Shown here piece by piece: positions 38,525 through 48,231 of a DNA stretch of 64,000 nt (the stretch's first letter is position 1; each line of letters opens with the position of its first letter). Below the pieces are notes generated by a model that made no database searches, was not told where the DNA came from, and saw only the letters and a list, made by a program, of their open reading frames with translations. The DNA is from Candidatus Nitrosocosmicus oleophilus (GTDB taxonomy: Archaea > Thermoproteota > Nitrososphaeria > Nitrososphaerales > Nitrososphaeraceae), in assembly GCF_000802205.1 (NCBI RefSeq), contig NZ_CP012850.1, positions 2,480,001 through 2,544,000 of the forward strand. Direction: 5' to 3'. The translations under genes and the position numbers were made by a program.

Positions 38525-38869
38525 TTATTTTCCCGTTTTAATACTTATCCCAAGTACTCGTTTTGCCAGAGCCGCAATAGATTCCTCATGAATAGTACCC
38601 TGCAAAGCAGGCATAAAAATAACCAGTGGATCTATCGATGATTCAATTTTTGATCTAGTCAATTGGGAAAGTGATTCCTGTACGAATTGGCTTGCTATTA
38701 TTAGATTGTATTTGTGAGAGGCAAAAAGATTTTCCATTTTTTTTGCGGCCTCATTTTTGTCATTAACTGTAATTGTATCTTCAACACCCAACAACCTATA
38801 CCCCATAACGATTTCTCTTTCGCCTATTACTGCAATAGATTTAATATTTTCTTTTTTCTTGCTTGACAT
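38525..38869 (-). CDS. atpF: A/V-type ATP synthase subunit F
   Basis: 114 residues, Rossmann-like subunit F: SIAVIGEREIVMGYRLLGV at the N-terminus, the NLIIASQFVQESL helix and PLVIFMPALQG strand. Part of the central rotor with D; can modulate ATP hydrolysis. Eight nt after C and 18 nt before A. Confidence 0.9.
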   Translation of the reverse strand: MSSKKKENIKSIAVIGEREIVMGYRLLGVEDTITVNDKNEAAKKMENLFASHKYNLIIASQFVQESLSQLTRSKIESSIDPLVIFMPALQGTIHEESIAALAKRVLGISIKTGK

Positions 38870-38877
38870 CTTTTGTT

Positions 38878-39945
38878 TTACTCCAAAACCAATAAAGTAT
38901 TGATGCGCTCGGGTGTCAAATTATACCGCTTACCATATGCTATCCTTTTAATATTGTCCCATTCAAATTCAGCAGTTATGATAAAGTAAAAAATTGTGCC
39001 AATCGACAATGCAATATTCTTTAATTTTCTTACATAATGTTTGTTTATGTATTTATCCATTGCAACTTCAAAATCAATAAGGTTATGTGATTTCAAATAA
39101 TTATCCAAAAGTTCATCAAATTTTATATGTTCATTAATCCTGTTTGCAAAATCTTCAATGCTATTCGATGAAAAAATTTCCAATAATTTTTCAATCGGAA
39201 CTTTTCCCGCTTCGATAAGGTGTTTTTTAACAATATCTCTATCTAAATTCGAATCTTTCCCCTTTAGGAGGGTCAATATATTTTTCTTATCTATTTGAGT
39301 ACGAAACAGATCTCTTGTTAATCCCTCATCACCTTGGAAAAATTTGATACTTTCCAGCAGGTTTATGTAATAAAATGACAAAAGTTCAGTCATCATAGGG
39401 CTTATATCAGATGTCTTTTGGTATGTATCCAGATTTTGAATCAATATAGTCCCATACTTGTACTTTACCAGTTGATTAACAACGCCTTCTACCGTTGGCT
39501 GTGATAATATGATTTTCATCTCGTCATGTGGGATATTACCTGCAGTGATTCCGGCTGGAAAATTACGACTGGATACTAAGAATGGTTCTGTTTCTGTGAT
39601 TGTGCGCCCAATGACTTTGGATGACAAAATGAGTTCAATGTTATGTATATCCCACTTTGAGAAATAGGCCCGAATAGCTTGCTTCCCACTAAAAGGAGTA
39701 GATTCAAGCGCGATTTTATTTACTTCCACTAAATGTCGATTAATTGCGACTTCTAACAATTCTGGTGGGGAGTAAAGAGCAGCAGCCCTATCAATTTCAG
39801 GTCCATACCATGTTGATTCTAGCATCCTTGCAACCTCTGCAACATCCTCTGCCTTTACTAGACTCTGAATAAAATCGGATGACAGGAAATTGGTTGAAAT
39901 TGCCTGCAACCTTCCAAAAGAAGAAGAGTACGGTGATGTAGTCAT
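38878..39945 (-). CDS. atpC: A/V-type ATP synthase subunit C (d-like rotor cap)
   Basis: 355 residues, AC39/subunit d family: an all-helical protein with three repeated bundles that sits on the K ring and holds the D/F shaft. Marks include LVKAEDVAEVARMLEST near the N-terminus, WDIHNIELILSSKVIG, and the end EWDNIKRIAYGKRYNLTPERI. Four nt after subunit E. Confidence 0.92.
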   Translation of the reverse strand: MTTSPYSSSFGRLQAISTNFLSSDFIQSLVKAEDVAEVARMLESTWYGPEIDRAAALYSPPELLEVAINRHLVEVNKIALESTPFSGKQAIRAYFSKWDIHNIELILSSKVIGRTITETEPFLVSSRNFPAGITAGNIPHDEMKIILSQPTVEGVVNQLVKYKYGTILIQNLDTYQKTSDISPMMTELLSFYYINLLESIKFFQGDEGLTRDLFRTQIDKKNILTLLKGKDSNLDRDIVKKHLIEAGKVPIEKLLEIFSSNSIEDFANRINEHIKFDELLDNYLKSHNLIDFEVAMDKYINKHYVRKLKNIALSIGTIFYFIITAEFEWDNIKRIAYGKRYNLTPERINTLLVLE

Positions 39946-39949
39946 TTTA

Positions 39950-40510
39950 TCAAATCATTTTTTCATAAAGAAAGTTCTTAATTTCGTCTTCATGATTTTC
40001 CAGTAGCTCTTCAAAAGTAAGATCTATTTCCCTACTCTGTGATTTGTCTACCGCTATAAACCCTCCCATAGTAGATATGCTAGATCCTATAGTAACCTTC
40101 TTCTCCTTCAAATAAGGAACGTCAGATTCCTTACAACTTACAATAATGTCATCACCAAGGTATTTTTTTGCATAGAGTACCATGTCCTCCAATGTTTTTT
40201 TGTAATCGGCCTTTTTGGTATTATTCTTTAACTCCACTTTGATGGAGTCCAATGCAGTACTCATTGTCGAATTAATCGCATCAAATAGAATTTTTTTCGC
40301 ATCCAATCGTGCACTTTCTGTGATTCTCGCAAATTCTCTCTTAGCTTTGTTATCAGATTCACTATCATATTTTTCTTTTATTTCTGTTAGTCTTTCGTTT
40401 TTTATTTGGGCTACTCTATCTTTTTTTTCATCCAATAAAGAATTAAGGATAGCTAATTCTTTCCTTTTTCTATCCTGTATTTCTTCTTCAAATGTATTAA
40501 GGGCAGACAT
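39950..40510 (-). CDS. atpE: A/V-type ATP synthase subunit E (peripheral stalk)
   Basis: 186 residues. Long N-terminal coiled coil (about 1-110), then a globular C-terminal head with VSCKESDVPYLKE and TMGGFIAVDKSQSREIDLTFEELLE. Pairs with H to form the peripheral stalks. Fifteen nt after subunit K and 4 nt before C. Confidence 0.9.
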   Translation of the reverse strand: MSALNTFEEEIQDRKRKELAILNSLLDEKKDRVAQIKNERLTEIKEKYDSESDNKAKREFARITESARLDAKKILFDAINSTMSTALDSIKVELKNNTKKADYKKTLEDMVLYAKKYLGDDIIVSCKESDVPYLKEKKVTIGSSISTMGGFIAVDKSQSREIDLTFEELLENHEDEIKNFLYEKMI

Positions 40511-40525
40511 TTGATTTTTCTTAAC

Positions 40526-40867
40526 CTATAGTATTCCTAGTAACAGGATAATACCAAGGACGAAACCAATGATCCATAGAGTTTCAGGGATTACGAAGAA
40601 GAATAGAACCTGGCCAAATTTTTCAGGTTTTTCTGCAATTATGCCCATACCTGCTGCTCCGATACCTTGTTGGGCATTTCCAGTTCCTATTAATCCTCCT
40701 GCTATAGCTATTGCAGCAGCGATGGCCACTAAGGACTTATTTAAACCGGCATCTCCAGTCGTGTTTTCTTGTGCAAAAGCTTGAGGTGTCAAGAGCGTAA
40801 AAGCCAACAATGCAGCGCCTGCAATTACAGGTATCATAAACAACTTTGAATAACGAGATTGTTTCAT
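40526..40867 (-). CDS. atpK: A/V-type ATP synthase subunit K (c-ring proteolipid)
   Basis: 113 residues, first gene of the operon. A signal-like N-terminal helix (about 8-32, ending AFAQE) is followed by one two-helix hairpin (about 44-77 and 87-112). Glycine-rich GGLIGTGNAQQGIGAAGMG packs the ring; the ion-carrying residue is E95 in IPETLWI. The cleavable-looking leader is a known feature of some thaumarchaeal and methanogen proteolipids. Whether H+ or Na+ is carried cannot be decided from this alone. Confidence 0.92.
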   Translation of the reverse strand: MKQSRYSKLFMIPVIAGAALLAFTLLTPQAFAQENTTGDAGLNKSLVAIAAAIAIAGGLIGTGNAQQGIGAAGMGIIAEKPEKFGQVLFFFVIPETLWIIGFVLGIILLLGIL

Positions 40868-41396
40868 TAATAATTAAAGACCTGCGGTGGCATATTAATA
40901 GGTTTTTTTAAAATAATCCAAAATTCTCTGAGTTTTGTTAGATTATGTAATTATACATACAAAATTTCTGAAATTTATGAATTTAATGGTCCTAACATTT
41001 GGCAAGGGTTGAGATCAGAATGAAAGGAAAAGCATAATTAGATTAAATTGATCTCAATTGCCAGAAAATACCAATATTCTTATGAAAGTGTTTTAACAGA
41101 GTAAATCCTGACATGAATATCAGCTTGTAATTAGAATGGTAATCCCACTAGTATATTTGCGCCGTAGGTCTCAAATCTATTAATTTGAAAAAGTGCATAT
41201 CGAGATTATCAGGTATTAAAATAAAGGTTACAATAAGTCGTCTCTATTTAAGCCAGACGTAGTCAAAAATAACTAATCTTGGCTTGAAACAAATCATCCC
41301 TGGGTTTTAGACTCAGACTAAATATTAATAAATAAATTAAATTATACAAAATAATCTTTTATTAAAGAACTTGAATTTATAGTCCATAGAACGATC
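40868..41396. other. Divergent intergenic stretch
   Basis: 529 nt between the ATPase operon and the methyltransferase gene; contains the presumed ATPase promoter near 40900 and nothing else I can support. Confidence 0.4.
40900..40915 (-). promoter_or_regulatory. Probable TATA box of the ATPase operon
   Basis: On the minus strand TATTTTAAAAAAACC lies about 40 nt upstream of the subunit K start; archaeal TATA elements sit about 25 nt before the transcription start, which would give a short leader. A second AT box TATTAATA is closer to the gene. Confidence 0.3.
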
Positions 41397-42314
41397 TTGT
41401 TACGAAGTATCCTAGGGCTAATCATCCTATCAATTCTTAGACGGAATGAACATGACGTTGTAAATGTATATGATACGTTCTCAAATCTGATGAGAATAGC
41501 TACTGGAGGGAAGCTACTAAATTTTGGATACTGGACGAAGGATATTATGAACCCCCTCCAGGCACAGATACAACTTACAAAATTATTTGGAACTTACGGA
41601 TCCTTTGAGAAGGCTCAAACAATATTAGATGTAGGAAGTGGTTTCTCCATTCCAGCGCTACATTGGATTCATAGTTATTCTAATCTCAAAATTTATTGCT
41701 TAAACATTAGTTTGAAACAATTAAAAAGTGCAAATTCTGATATAGGAGAAATTCAACATCCAGAAGATGACAAGTTAAATCTATCACCGACTAAAAATAT
41801 TGACAATAGAATATTTCACATTAATTCAACTTCAACATCGATGCCGATTAGAAATGAGAGTGTAGATAGGATAGCTGCTTTTGAATCAGCGCAGCATTTT
41901 AAACCCATCGCCCAATTTATACATGAATCAAAACGCATCCTGAAGAATTCAGGGCAGCTTATAATGGCCATGCCGATCATAACCAATAATTCGGATCTAA
42001 TACCATTTTCCAAAAGTTATAACCTCGGAATACTTGCAGTAACTTGGGCCTCTGAACATTATAACGTTAGCTTGTTGGAATCTTTGTTGCGTAAGGATGA
42101 CTTTGAATTATCAGAAGTAGAATATATTGGAGGAAAAATCTATGGACCTTTGGCCGATTATTATATTCAAAATCGTGATAGATTAAAGTCTGAAATAACC
42201 AAGGAATACCCCAAATTTCTTGAAATAATTCTTTATAAATCCATGATAAAGATGAAGATAGAGTCTGATAGAAATTTTATTAATTATGTTTTAATAAAGG
42301 CCACAAAGAAATAA
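41397..42314 (+). CDS. Class I SAM-dependent methyltransferase
   Basis: 305 residues from TTG 41397. A hydrophobic start (LRSILGLIILSIL) is followed by a Rossmann-type methyltransferase core: ILDVGSGFSIPALHW (motif I, SAM binding) near residue 79, IYCLNISLKQL (motif II), SMPIRNESVDRIAAFESAQHF (post II) and RILKNSGQLIMAMP (motif III). The layout resembles tocopherol or sterol/small-molecule methyltransferases that act on lipids or quinones. Substrate unknown; could act on a membrane lipid given the N-terminal helix. Standalone. Confidence 0.8.
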   Translation: MLRSILGLIILSILRRNEHDVVNVYDTFSNLMRIATGGKLLNFGYWTKDIMNPLQAQIQLTKLFGTYGSFEKAQTILDVGSGFSIPALHWIHSYSNLKIYCLNISLKQLKSANSDIGEIQHPEDDKLNLSPTKNIDNRIFHINSTSTSMPIRNESVDRIAAFESAQHFKPIAQFIHESKRILKNSGQLIMAMPIITNNSDLIPFSKSYNLGILAVTWASEHYNVSLLESLLRKDDFELSEVEYIGGKIYGPLADYYIQNRDRLKSEITKEYPKFLEIILYKSMIKMKIESDRNFINYVLIKATKK

Positions 42315-42610
42315 AGAATTTCAAAATGATACTATTGTAATTAGCATAATTAACATTTGATTAGGGCAAAATTGCATTGAAAATACAAAATTATCTTTCT
42401 AGAATTGATCATAAAAGCCAGTAGCTTGCAAATACCCATGAAACACAAGCGCTAGACAAAGGGAAGACTAGCTAGGACAAACCTAAAATATCAAATTGAT
42501 ATCACTTTCCGACCCTAATAGGTAGTAATAATAAAACAGACGTTTATTCTAAATTCTTAAAAAGTATAACTACAAATAAACTTGAAAGTACTATCAAATA
42601 GAAGTTAATT

Positions 42611-43555
42611 TTGACTCATTTACGATCTGATTCATGTATCTCTGTTACACAGTTAAAAAAAAAATACGGTGAAAAGACAGCGCTAGATGAGGTATCTTTT
42701 GAGGTTAATTACGGGAAGGTCTTTGGATTCCTGGGCCCTAATGGTGCAGGTAAAAGTACAACCATAAACATCCTCACAACCCTGCTATTACCCTCATCTG
42801 GAAATGTAAAGATTTTCGGTCTAGATGTTAACAAAGCTTCCTCAGCAATCAGGAAGAGAATAGGAGTTGTATCCCAACAGCCAAGCTCAGAGGCAAACCT
42901 AACCGTGGAGAGGGCAATGGACTTGTATGGATTAATGTGGGGGATAGAAAGGACCAAGAGGAAAGAAAAAATCACTGAAATAATAAATTCATTTGATTTA
43001 CAAGAAATTAGAAATGTTAAAAATGACGAATTATCTATCGGCCAAAAAAGAAGAGTACAAGTTGCTAGAGAATTCATTCATGAAATGGACCTCTTGTTTC
43101 TCGACGAACCTACGGTTGGGCTGGACCCTACGGCTCGTCGAGTGTTACTAGATTACATAAAAAGCCAAGTGAAATCAGGACTTACTGTATTTTTTACAAC
43201 TCACATTATGGAGGAGGCAGAATATTTGTGCGACGATATTGCTATCATTAATAGAGGCAAAATAATCGCCTTTGATACCCCCCTAGGTTTGAAAAAAAAA
43301 TATGGGAAAGAAAACATAATCCAAATCCAGATAAAGGAAAAGATTTCTGAATTGATTTTGAAATTGGCGTCAAATGTTTCACCCGATTCTCAAATTATTA
43401 AGGATGGGGAAAACAGCTTGAAAATAACTTCAATAGATCCCCAAAACACCTTGACAAAATTAATTGAAAACTTTACACTAAAAGGAATAAAAATAATTAA
43501 TGTATCAATTAGTTCACCCTCTTTGGAAGATGTGTTTTTGACTATGGTGAAATAA
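42611..43555 (+). CDS. ABC transporter ATP-binding protein (DrrA/CcmA type)
   Basis: 314 residues. Walker A GPNGAGKS at 42-49, Q-loop VVSQQPSSEANLTV at 87-99, signature LSIGQKRR from 141 (Ile in place of the usual Gly), Walker B LLFLDEP at 161-167, switch His in TTHIMEEAE. Residues 230-314 form the extra C-terminal domain of DrrA-like drug or lipid exporters. It lies tail to tail, 15 nt apart, with an ABC-2 permease, which is most likely its partner. TTG start at 42611. Confidence 0.9.
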   Translation: MTHLRSDSCISVTQLKKKYGEKTALDEVSFEVNYGKVFGFLGPNGAGKSTTINILTTLLLPSSGNVKIFGLDVNKASSAIRKRIGVVSQQPSSEANLTVERAMDLYGLMWGIERTKRKEKITEIINSFDLQEIRNVKNDELSIGQKRRVQVAREFIHEMDLLFLDEPTVGLDPTARRVLLDYIKSQVKSGLTVFFTTHIMEEAEYLCDDIAIINRGKIIAFDTPLGLKKKYGKENIIQIQIKEKISELILKLASNVSPDSQIIKDGENSLKITSIDPQNTLTKLIENFTLKGIKIINVSISSPSLEDVFLTMVK

Positions 43556-43570
43556 ATTAAAAGATTTTGG

Positions 43571-44365
43571 CTAGACCTTGATTCTCAACATGGAAACTGC
43601 AGCAATAGAGAACGCAACTAATGCTAGAATAGTAATTATGATTACTTCAAGGTTAACAAAGTCTGAAACTTGAGCGTAGACTCCGGCACGTGTTATGTCG
43701 ACTATGTAGGTCAGTGGATTCATGTAAAAAGCTGTTTTCAGAGGTTCGGGAATGCCTTCAGCCGGGTAAAAGGTAGTACTCGCGAAAGCGAAAAATAAGA
43801 AAATTCCGTTGCTAATTACATTGAATCCTTCACTACTCTTCAACCTTGTTGAAATTATGACAGTAAATGATCCAAAGAAAATTGACCCAATGATAATGGC
43901 ATACAGAGTGTAAGGGATGCTCCATAGAGTGGGTTGGGCACTCCCTAGTATTGTAGGAAGTCCAATTATCAAGATTAACAAGGCACTTGTCAACCCCATC
44001 AGCATGATCGTTACCAAATTACTAAATATGTATTGTTCCTTGGTAAAGGGCATTACCAATATTTGTTGAAACATGCCATTCCGCTTATCGGTCCAAATAA
44101 TACTACCGGCCACTGTACTGCTATTCATGACATTGAATCCAATCATCCCGACGGCTAAAAATGATGGATAGCTTACTAATATTTCTCCCAATCGTATTCC
44201 CTGATTTCCCAATAACGCAGAATAAGCATATCCCGATATGAAAATATAAAAAATTGGAAAAATAATTTGCCAGATTAGGAAGACTTTATCGATAGATGCG
44301 ATCAAGTTCCTATAGGTCAAGACAAGTATTTCAGTAATCATTATCCATAAACCTGGGTGATTCAT
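43571..44365 (-). CDS. ABC-2 type transporter permease
   Basis: 264 residues with six hydrophobic helices, ABC-2/DrrB type. EILVLTYRNLIASIDKVFLIWQIIFPIFYIF gives the first helix, RNGMFQQILVMPFTKEQY the intracellular loop, SSEGFNVISNGIFLFFAFASTTFYPAEGIPEPL the conserved Y/F-P-x-x-x-x-P region, NPLTYIVDITR the C-terminal mark. Works with the adjacent ATPase to export a drug, lipid or polysaccharide. Convergent rather than co-directional with that ATPase. Confidence 0.88.
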   Translation of the reverse strand: MNHPGLWIMITEILVLTYRNLIASIDKVFLIWQIIFPIFYIFISGYAYSALLGNQGIRLGEILVSYPSFLAVGMIGFNVMNSSTVAGSIIWTDKRNGMFQQILVMPFTKEQYIFSNLVTIMLMGLTSALLILIIGLPTILGSAQPTLWSIPYTLYAIIIGSIFFGSFTVIISTRLKSSEGFNVISNGIFLFFAFASTTFYPAEGIPEPLKTAFYMNPLTYIVDITRAGVYAQVSDFVNLEVIIITILALVAFSIAAVSMLRIKV

Positions 44366-44682
44366 TTATAATCTTAAGTCATGATTAAAAAACCGGGTAG
44401 ATTTCCGAAATGTTTTCGACAATTCACAGTTTTATTCTCTTTGGCAAGCCTTGATGTTTGAAGATTTTTATGTTTTCTAGCACCAAAAGCCACAAATAAC
44501 CTCAAAGTTCTAGACAAGATAGCTGTAATTATCTTTATAAGAAAAATAAACAGATTCTTTTAGAGGGTGGATAAATGGTTTGTAAAATAAATTATGTGTA
44601 ACATATTCCCTAATATATGGATTGAATTTCATAATTGAGAGCAAAATCATTATTTAAATAATGTCTAATTTTAATTTAGAAT
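44366..44682. other. Divergent intergenic stretch, nothing recognised
   Basis: 317 nt between divergent starts; AT-rich TATA-like sequence shortly before the 44683 gene. Confidence 0.4.
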
Positions 44683-45339
44683 ATGTCTACATCAACACCG
44701 AATGAGTCATCGAAAGATTTCGTAACTTCTGAAAACGCAAATGAGCAAATACAACTAACGAATTTAAAACAATCTAAATTTACAGAATTAACAAGTTGGC
44801 TTCAAAGTTGGGGGTATAAAGTGGTAGACAAATCTAATGATGTTAACATCACAGGCATAGAATTACAAGCAGAGATAACACCACAGGTCCCATATTCCTC
44901 AGGATTAAGCACGCCTTTTTACTTGGAATTTCAAGATGATTTAAGCGATGGATTCGTATTAAGAACAACATTTGAATTAGACAAAAATATAGAAATACAT
45001 TTGAACACCCAATCAAGGGCAAGAGAAATTGAACTAACCTATATCCAAATAAATCAAATGATACTACCGTTAAGAATTTCTATCATAAGGGACCACCCAT
45101 TTATTAAACTATACAAAGTGGTTTTTACCAATGGGCTAAACAAACAATATTTTTTGGATTGTATAACTGATTTGATGAATTCAATGTCGTTAATAATTGG
45201 TAAGTGGGATGAAAAGTATTACAGTGTTCCCCCTAAGGAAACCCCTAAGGAAACCCCTAAGGAAACCCCTAAGGAAACTAAAGGGAAACAGGGGAAAAAA
45301 ATTGATGACTTAGAATTAGAGGAAATACTTAATGGTTAA
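44683..45339 (+). CDS. DUF2299-like protein with PKET repeat tail
   Basis: 218 residues. A polar N-terminus (1-33), then a compact domain: helix TELTSWLQSWGYKVVDKS, strands IELQAEITPQVPYS, FYLEFQDDL, FVLRTTFELDKNIEIHLN, an amphipathic helix and a closing helix FLDCITDLMNSMSLIIGKW. The pattern resembles archaeal DUF2299, a secretion-chaperone-like fold. The C-terminal tail holds PKET four times, then a charged end with LELEEILNG. No direct functional clue; possibly a cytosolic chaperone or adaptor. Confidence 0.6.
   Translation: MSTSTPNESSKDFVTSENANEQIQLTNLKQSKFTELTSWLQSWGYKVVDKSNDVNITGIELQAEITPQVPYSSGLSTPFYLEFQDDLSDGFVLRTTFELDKNIEIHLNTQSRAREIELTYIQINQMILPLRISIIRDHPFIKLYKVVFTNGLNKQYFLDCITDLMNSMSLIIGKWDEKYYSVPPKETPKETPKETPKETKGKQGKKIDDLELEEILNG
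45232..45279 (+). repeat. Four 12-nt tandem repeats encoding PKET
   Basis: CCTAAGGAAACC repeated four times in frame (last copy ends ACT), a slippage-type microsatellite in a linker-like tail; copy number probably varies between strains. Confidence 0.9.
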
Positions 45340-45626
45340 GAAGTTAACAAGTTCAATCACCACTTCATTCAGATAAATCCAAATTTAGAGGTCATATTTT
45401 GCCAAGTAGTTTTCCTATGTGGTTCTCTCCAAGAAATAATTAGACAGAATCGATAGTTCACTATCCCTGAAAATCCGGGCATCGCGTAGATATCTATTTC
45501 TCTATATAACCCATCTATTAGCATTAGGAGAATTAGTTAGAATTTATTTACAAACTATCATGAAATTAAATAACAAGTTTAATAAATAATGATACAGAAA
45601 TAATTCTAATAAGCTGATTTGAAGAG

Positions 45627-46031
45627 ATGGATCATTATGAAATATTAGGGATTGCTAGTAACGCTTCGTCGAGAGAAATAACATTTGCTTATAGAAAGTT
45701 AGCATTGCAATACCATCCAGATCGGAATAAAACTCCACTCGCAAATGATATGATGTTAAGGATTAACACTTCATATAACATACTTTCCGACCCAAATAAA
45801 AGAAGGGAATACGATGCATCTAGAAATAAAACCGAAATTCAATACTCAAAGTACGATACTAAAGATAAAAAGGATATTTTCAACGAAACAGCTGCTAAGA
45901 AGGGAAAAAGGGAGCAGAGTAGCTCGGTTGGAAGGAATTACGTCAAATATGTGCTTATCGTCCTGTTAACCCTAAAATTTGTAATACTAGAAATTAGAAA
46001 ATTGATACGACGACTATTCTATAGTTTATGA
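45627..46031 (+). CDS. Membrane-anchored J-domain protein
   Basis: 134 residues. N-terminal J domain of about 65 residues with HPD at 30-32 (MDHYEILGI, AYRKLALQYHPDRN, INTSYNILSDPNKRREYD), a charged linker, and one C-terminal transmembrane helix near 107-125. A J-domain protein of this layout stimulates DnaK-type Hsp70 at the membrane. No dnaK is in the window. Not an ordinary DnaJ, as the Gly/Phe region and zinc domain are missing. Confidence 0.85.
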   Translation: MDHYEILGIASNASSREITFAYRKLALQYHPDRNKTPLANDMMLRINTSYNILSDPNKRREYDASRNKTEIQYSKYDTKDKKDIFNETAAKKGKREQSSSVGRNYVKYVLIVLLTLKFVILEIRKLIRRLFYSL

Positions 46032-46441
46032 CATTATATCAGAAGTTGAAGCTTGGGCCTATGATAAGATAGTTGAGAATTGGTATATTTGAGCATGATT
46101 ACATAATTAGATTTTAAAATAATTATGGTTCTGACTTGTTAATAATATAGTTTGCAATCTTCCTATGTATTAATGTGAATCCATGCTAGTTGTCGAACCC
46201 ATTTACTGACAAGATCTCGACAAGTATGTATCTATGAACACCTGATACATACCAGTTTTGAACACTATCTCATTGGTCGGTATAAAGTATCGCTATTTCA
46301 AGGTTAGAATCGTAATGTAAATCAAATTCATTTAATAGAAAATTATATTTAGATTTTAAAAAAATAAAATGCGCGTCTTTATTTATTTTTATTCCTTTTT
46401 TCCAATCCCAAGTGTTGTTTGTAAATCAATAAAAAAATGGT
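46032..46441. other. Intergenic stretch, nothing recognised
   Basis: 410 nt spacer between convergent genes; no ORF or hairpin supported. Confidence 0.4.
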
Positions 46442-48145
46442 CTATTGTTTAGTTATTGTGGGTAAAATATTGGTTGCAATATCCTCCAAGTACATTTGTA
46501 TATGAGGCTCTATATTCCAGATTTTCTCACTTTCAAATAAATGCCCGTAGCGTTGAGAACTCCCCATGAGCTCCCTTTTACCTAATTTATCTAGATAGCT
46601 ACTCTTGACACTGGTTTCGCTGAATCCATTCTTTCTAGCTAGAGAATCTAAAAGATTATGGATCCCTGAGCCATGCTGGGCTGCCTCCTTAATCCTATAA
46701 GCAATTTCCTTGGGAATACCCAATTTTTCAGCTAATCTACGATGAACTCTTTTTCCTAAATTGTCATATATATCAGTACCCCCATTTTGGATATTTAATC
46801 GCGGATCGATTCTCAATACAGTATCAATTAAGTGTGGATCGAGAAATGGTTCTCGCAATTCTACGCTCTGCGACATGGTTATCTTATCTTCCCTTTCAAG
46901 TGTTTCCTTGTATAATAACTTTACATCCTTAATCATGTACTCCAGTATCTTGTCGTACCCATATTTCTGTACAATTTTAGAATACCATGAATAGCCACCA
47001 AATATTTCATCGGCGCCCTGACCTGTAAGCATGACCCTAATCCCTTGTTCCCGTGCCAGTTTTACTGCCGCATAAATTGGTATTGCAACCTCAACTTGAC
47101 CCATATTATCATCTTCAATCACATTTATGATCTCTGGTATCATTTTTTCAACTTCATTTTCGGACAACTGATTAATCTCCAAATGAAGATCCAGTTTTTC
47201 TGCTATCTCTATAGAATTTGTAATATCGTTTGAATCCTTAATTCCAGATGTATAGCAAATGACATCAGGAACCATCTGTTTGGCTAAGTATGCAACAATG
47301 ACACTATCAATCCCGCCAGAAAAGACAATACCAATTCGACTGAAATCCCTTACCCGTTTTTCAACAGACTGGATCAAAGCATCGTTGTAGGCATCCAAAG
47401 CAGAATCAATATCTTTATAGGTTATGGGATATTTCGTACGAATTGACTTACTTGTATTGACCGTTATAGGATACAACGTTGTATTGTAAGCATGTTCGTT
47501 TCCTGTTCTAGAGATAGTCAAAGCATATCCGGGTAATAGCCTCTCGATCTTGTTAAACATTTTGATATTCCATAATGCTTTCTTTTCTGACCCGAACGCA
47601 ATAAATCGGTCATTTTCACCATAATAAATTTGCCTTACCCCAATACCATCTCTCACGAGTATGATATTGCCAGTTGATTGTTCTCGGATAGCCAAAACAT
47701 AGATTCCGTCAAGTTGAAAAACTGTCCTTTTTACAGCCTCTAACAAATTACCCTTTGTTTTTTCATAATGATCTTCTATCAAGTGTATGATAACTTCACT
47801 ATCAGTAGATGTCGTAAATTTATGACGGGCTTCTAAACTTTTCCTCAATTCTCTATGATTATAAATCTCTCCGTTGTGCTCCAAAACCAGTTTGTTGTCA
47901 CAGCTAATAAAAGGCTGTGAACCACATGATCCACCGACTATGGCTAATCGAGAGTGCCCTAGTACGTTGTATGCATTAGCCTGTGCAAAAAATAATTTAT
48001 CAAATGTTTTTGAGTATACTATTTCATCTTCTGTAGCCAATCCAACTCCGTCAGGTCCTCTGTTTTTCATGCATGTTAACATTTTTTCAATTAACGGTGC
48101 TACGTTCTCTCCTTTCTTACTTAATATTCCTACAATTCCACACAT
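46442..48145 (-). CDS. asnB: Asparagine synthetase (glutamine-hydrolysing)
   Basis: 567 residues. The N-terminal class II glutaminase domain starts with the nucleophile Cys2 (MCGIVGILS) and carries NRGPDG, GHSRLAIV and HNGEIYNH. The C-terminal synthetase domain has the PP-loop FSGGIDSV near residue 274 and LTGQGADEIFGGY. It converts aspartate, glutamine and ATP to asparagine. The C-terminal helices RVHRRLAEKLGIPKEIAYRIKEAAQHGSG match archaeal AsnB-type enzymes, some of which may instead amidate other substrates. Transcribed next to the HAD phosphatase, 86 nt away. Confidence 0.92.
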   Translation of the reverse strand: MCGIVGILSKKGENVAPLIEKMLTCMKNRGPDGVGLATEDEIVYSKTFDKLFFAQANAYNVLGHSRLAIVGGSCGSQPFISCDNKLVLEHNGEIYNHRELRKSLEARHKFTTSTDSEVIIHLIEDHYEKTKGNLLEAVKRTVFQLDGIYVLAIREQSTGNIILVRDGIGVRQIYYGENDRFIAFGSEKKALWNIKMFNKIERLLPGYALTISRTGNEHAYNTTLYPITVNTSKSIRTKYPITYKDIDSALDAYNDALIQSVEKRVRDFSRIGIVFSGGIDSVIVAYLAKQMVPDVICYTSGIKDSNDITNSIEIAEKLDLHLEINQLSENEVEKMIPEIINVIEDDNMGQVEVAIPIYAAVKLAREQGIRVMLTGQGADEIFGGYSWYSKIVQKYGYDKILEYMIKDVKLLYKETLEREDKITMSQSVELREPFLDPHLIDTVLRIDPRLNIQNGGTDIYDNLGKRVHRRLAEKLGIPKEIAYRIKEAAQHGSGIHNLLDSLARKNGFSETSVKSSYLDKLGKRELMGSSQRYGHLFESEKIWNIEPHIQMYLEDIATNILPTITKQ

Positions 48146-48231
48146 TTTAAAAAATTCCTAAACAATTACTATTGTATAACAAGATATAATAATAACCTCA
48201 TTACTCAAATTTAAGTATTACACTTTATATA

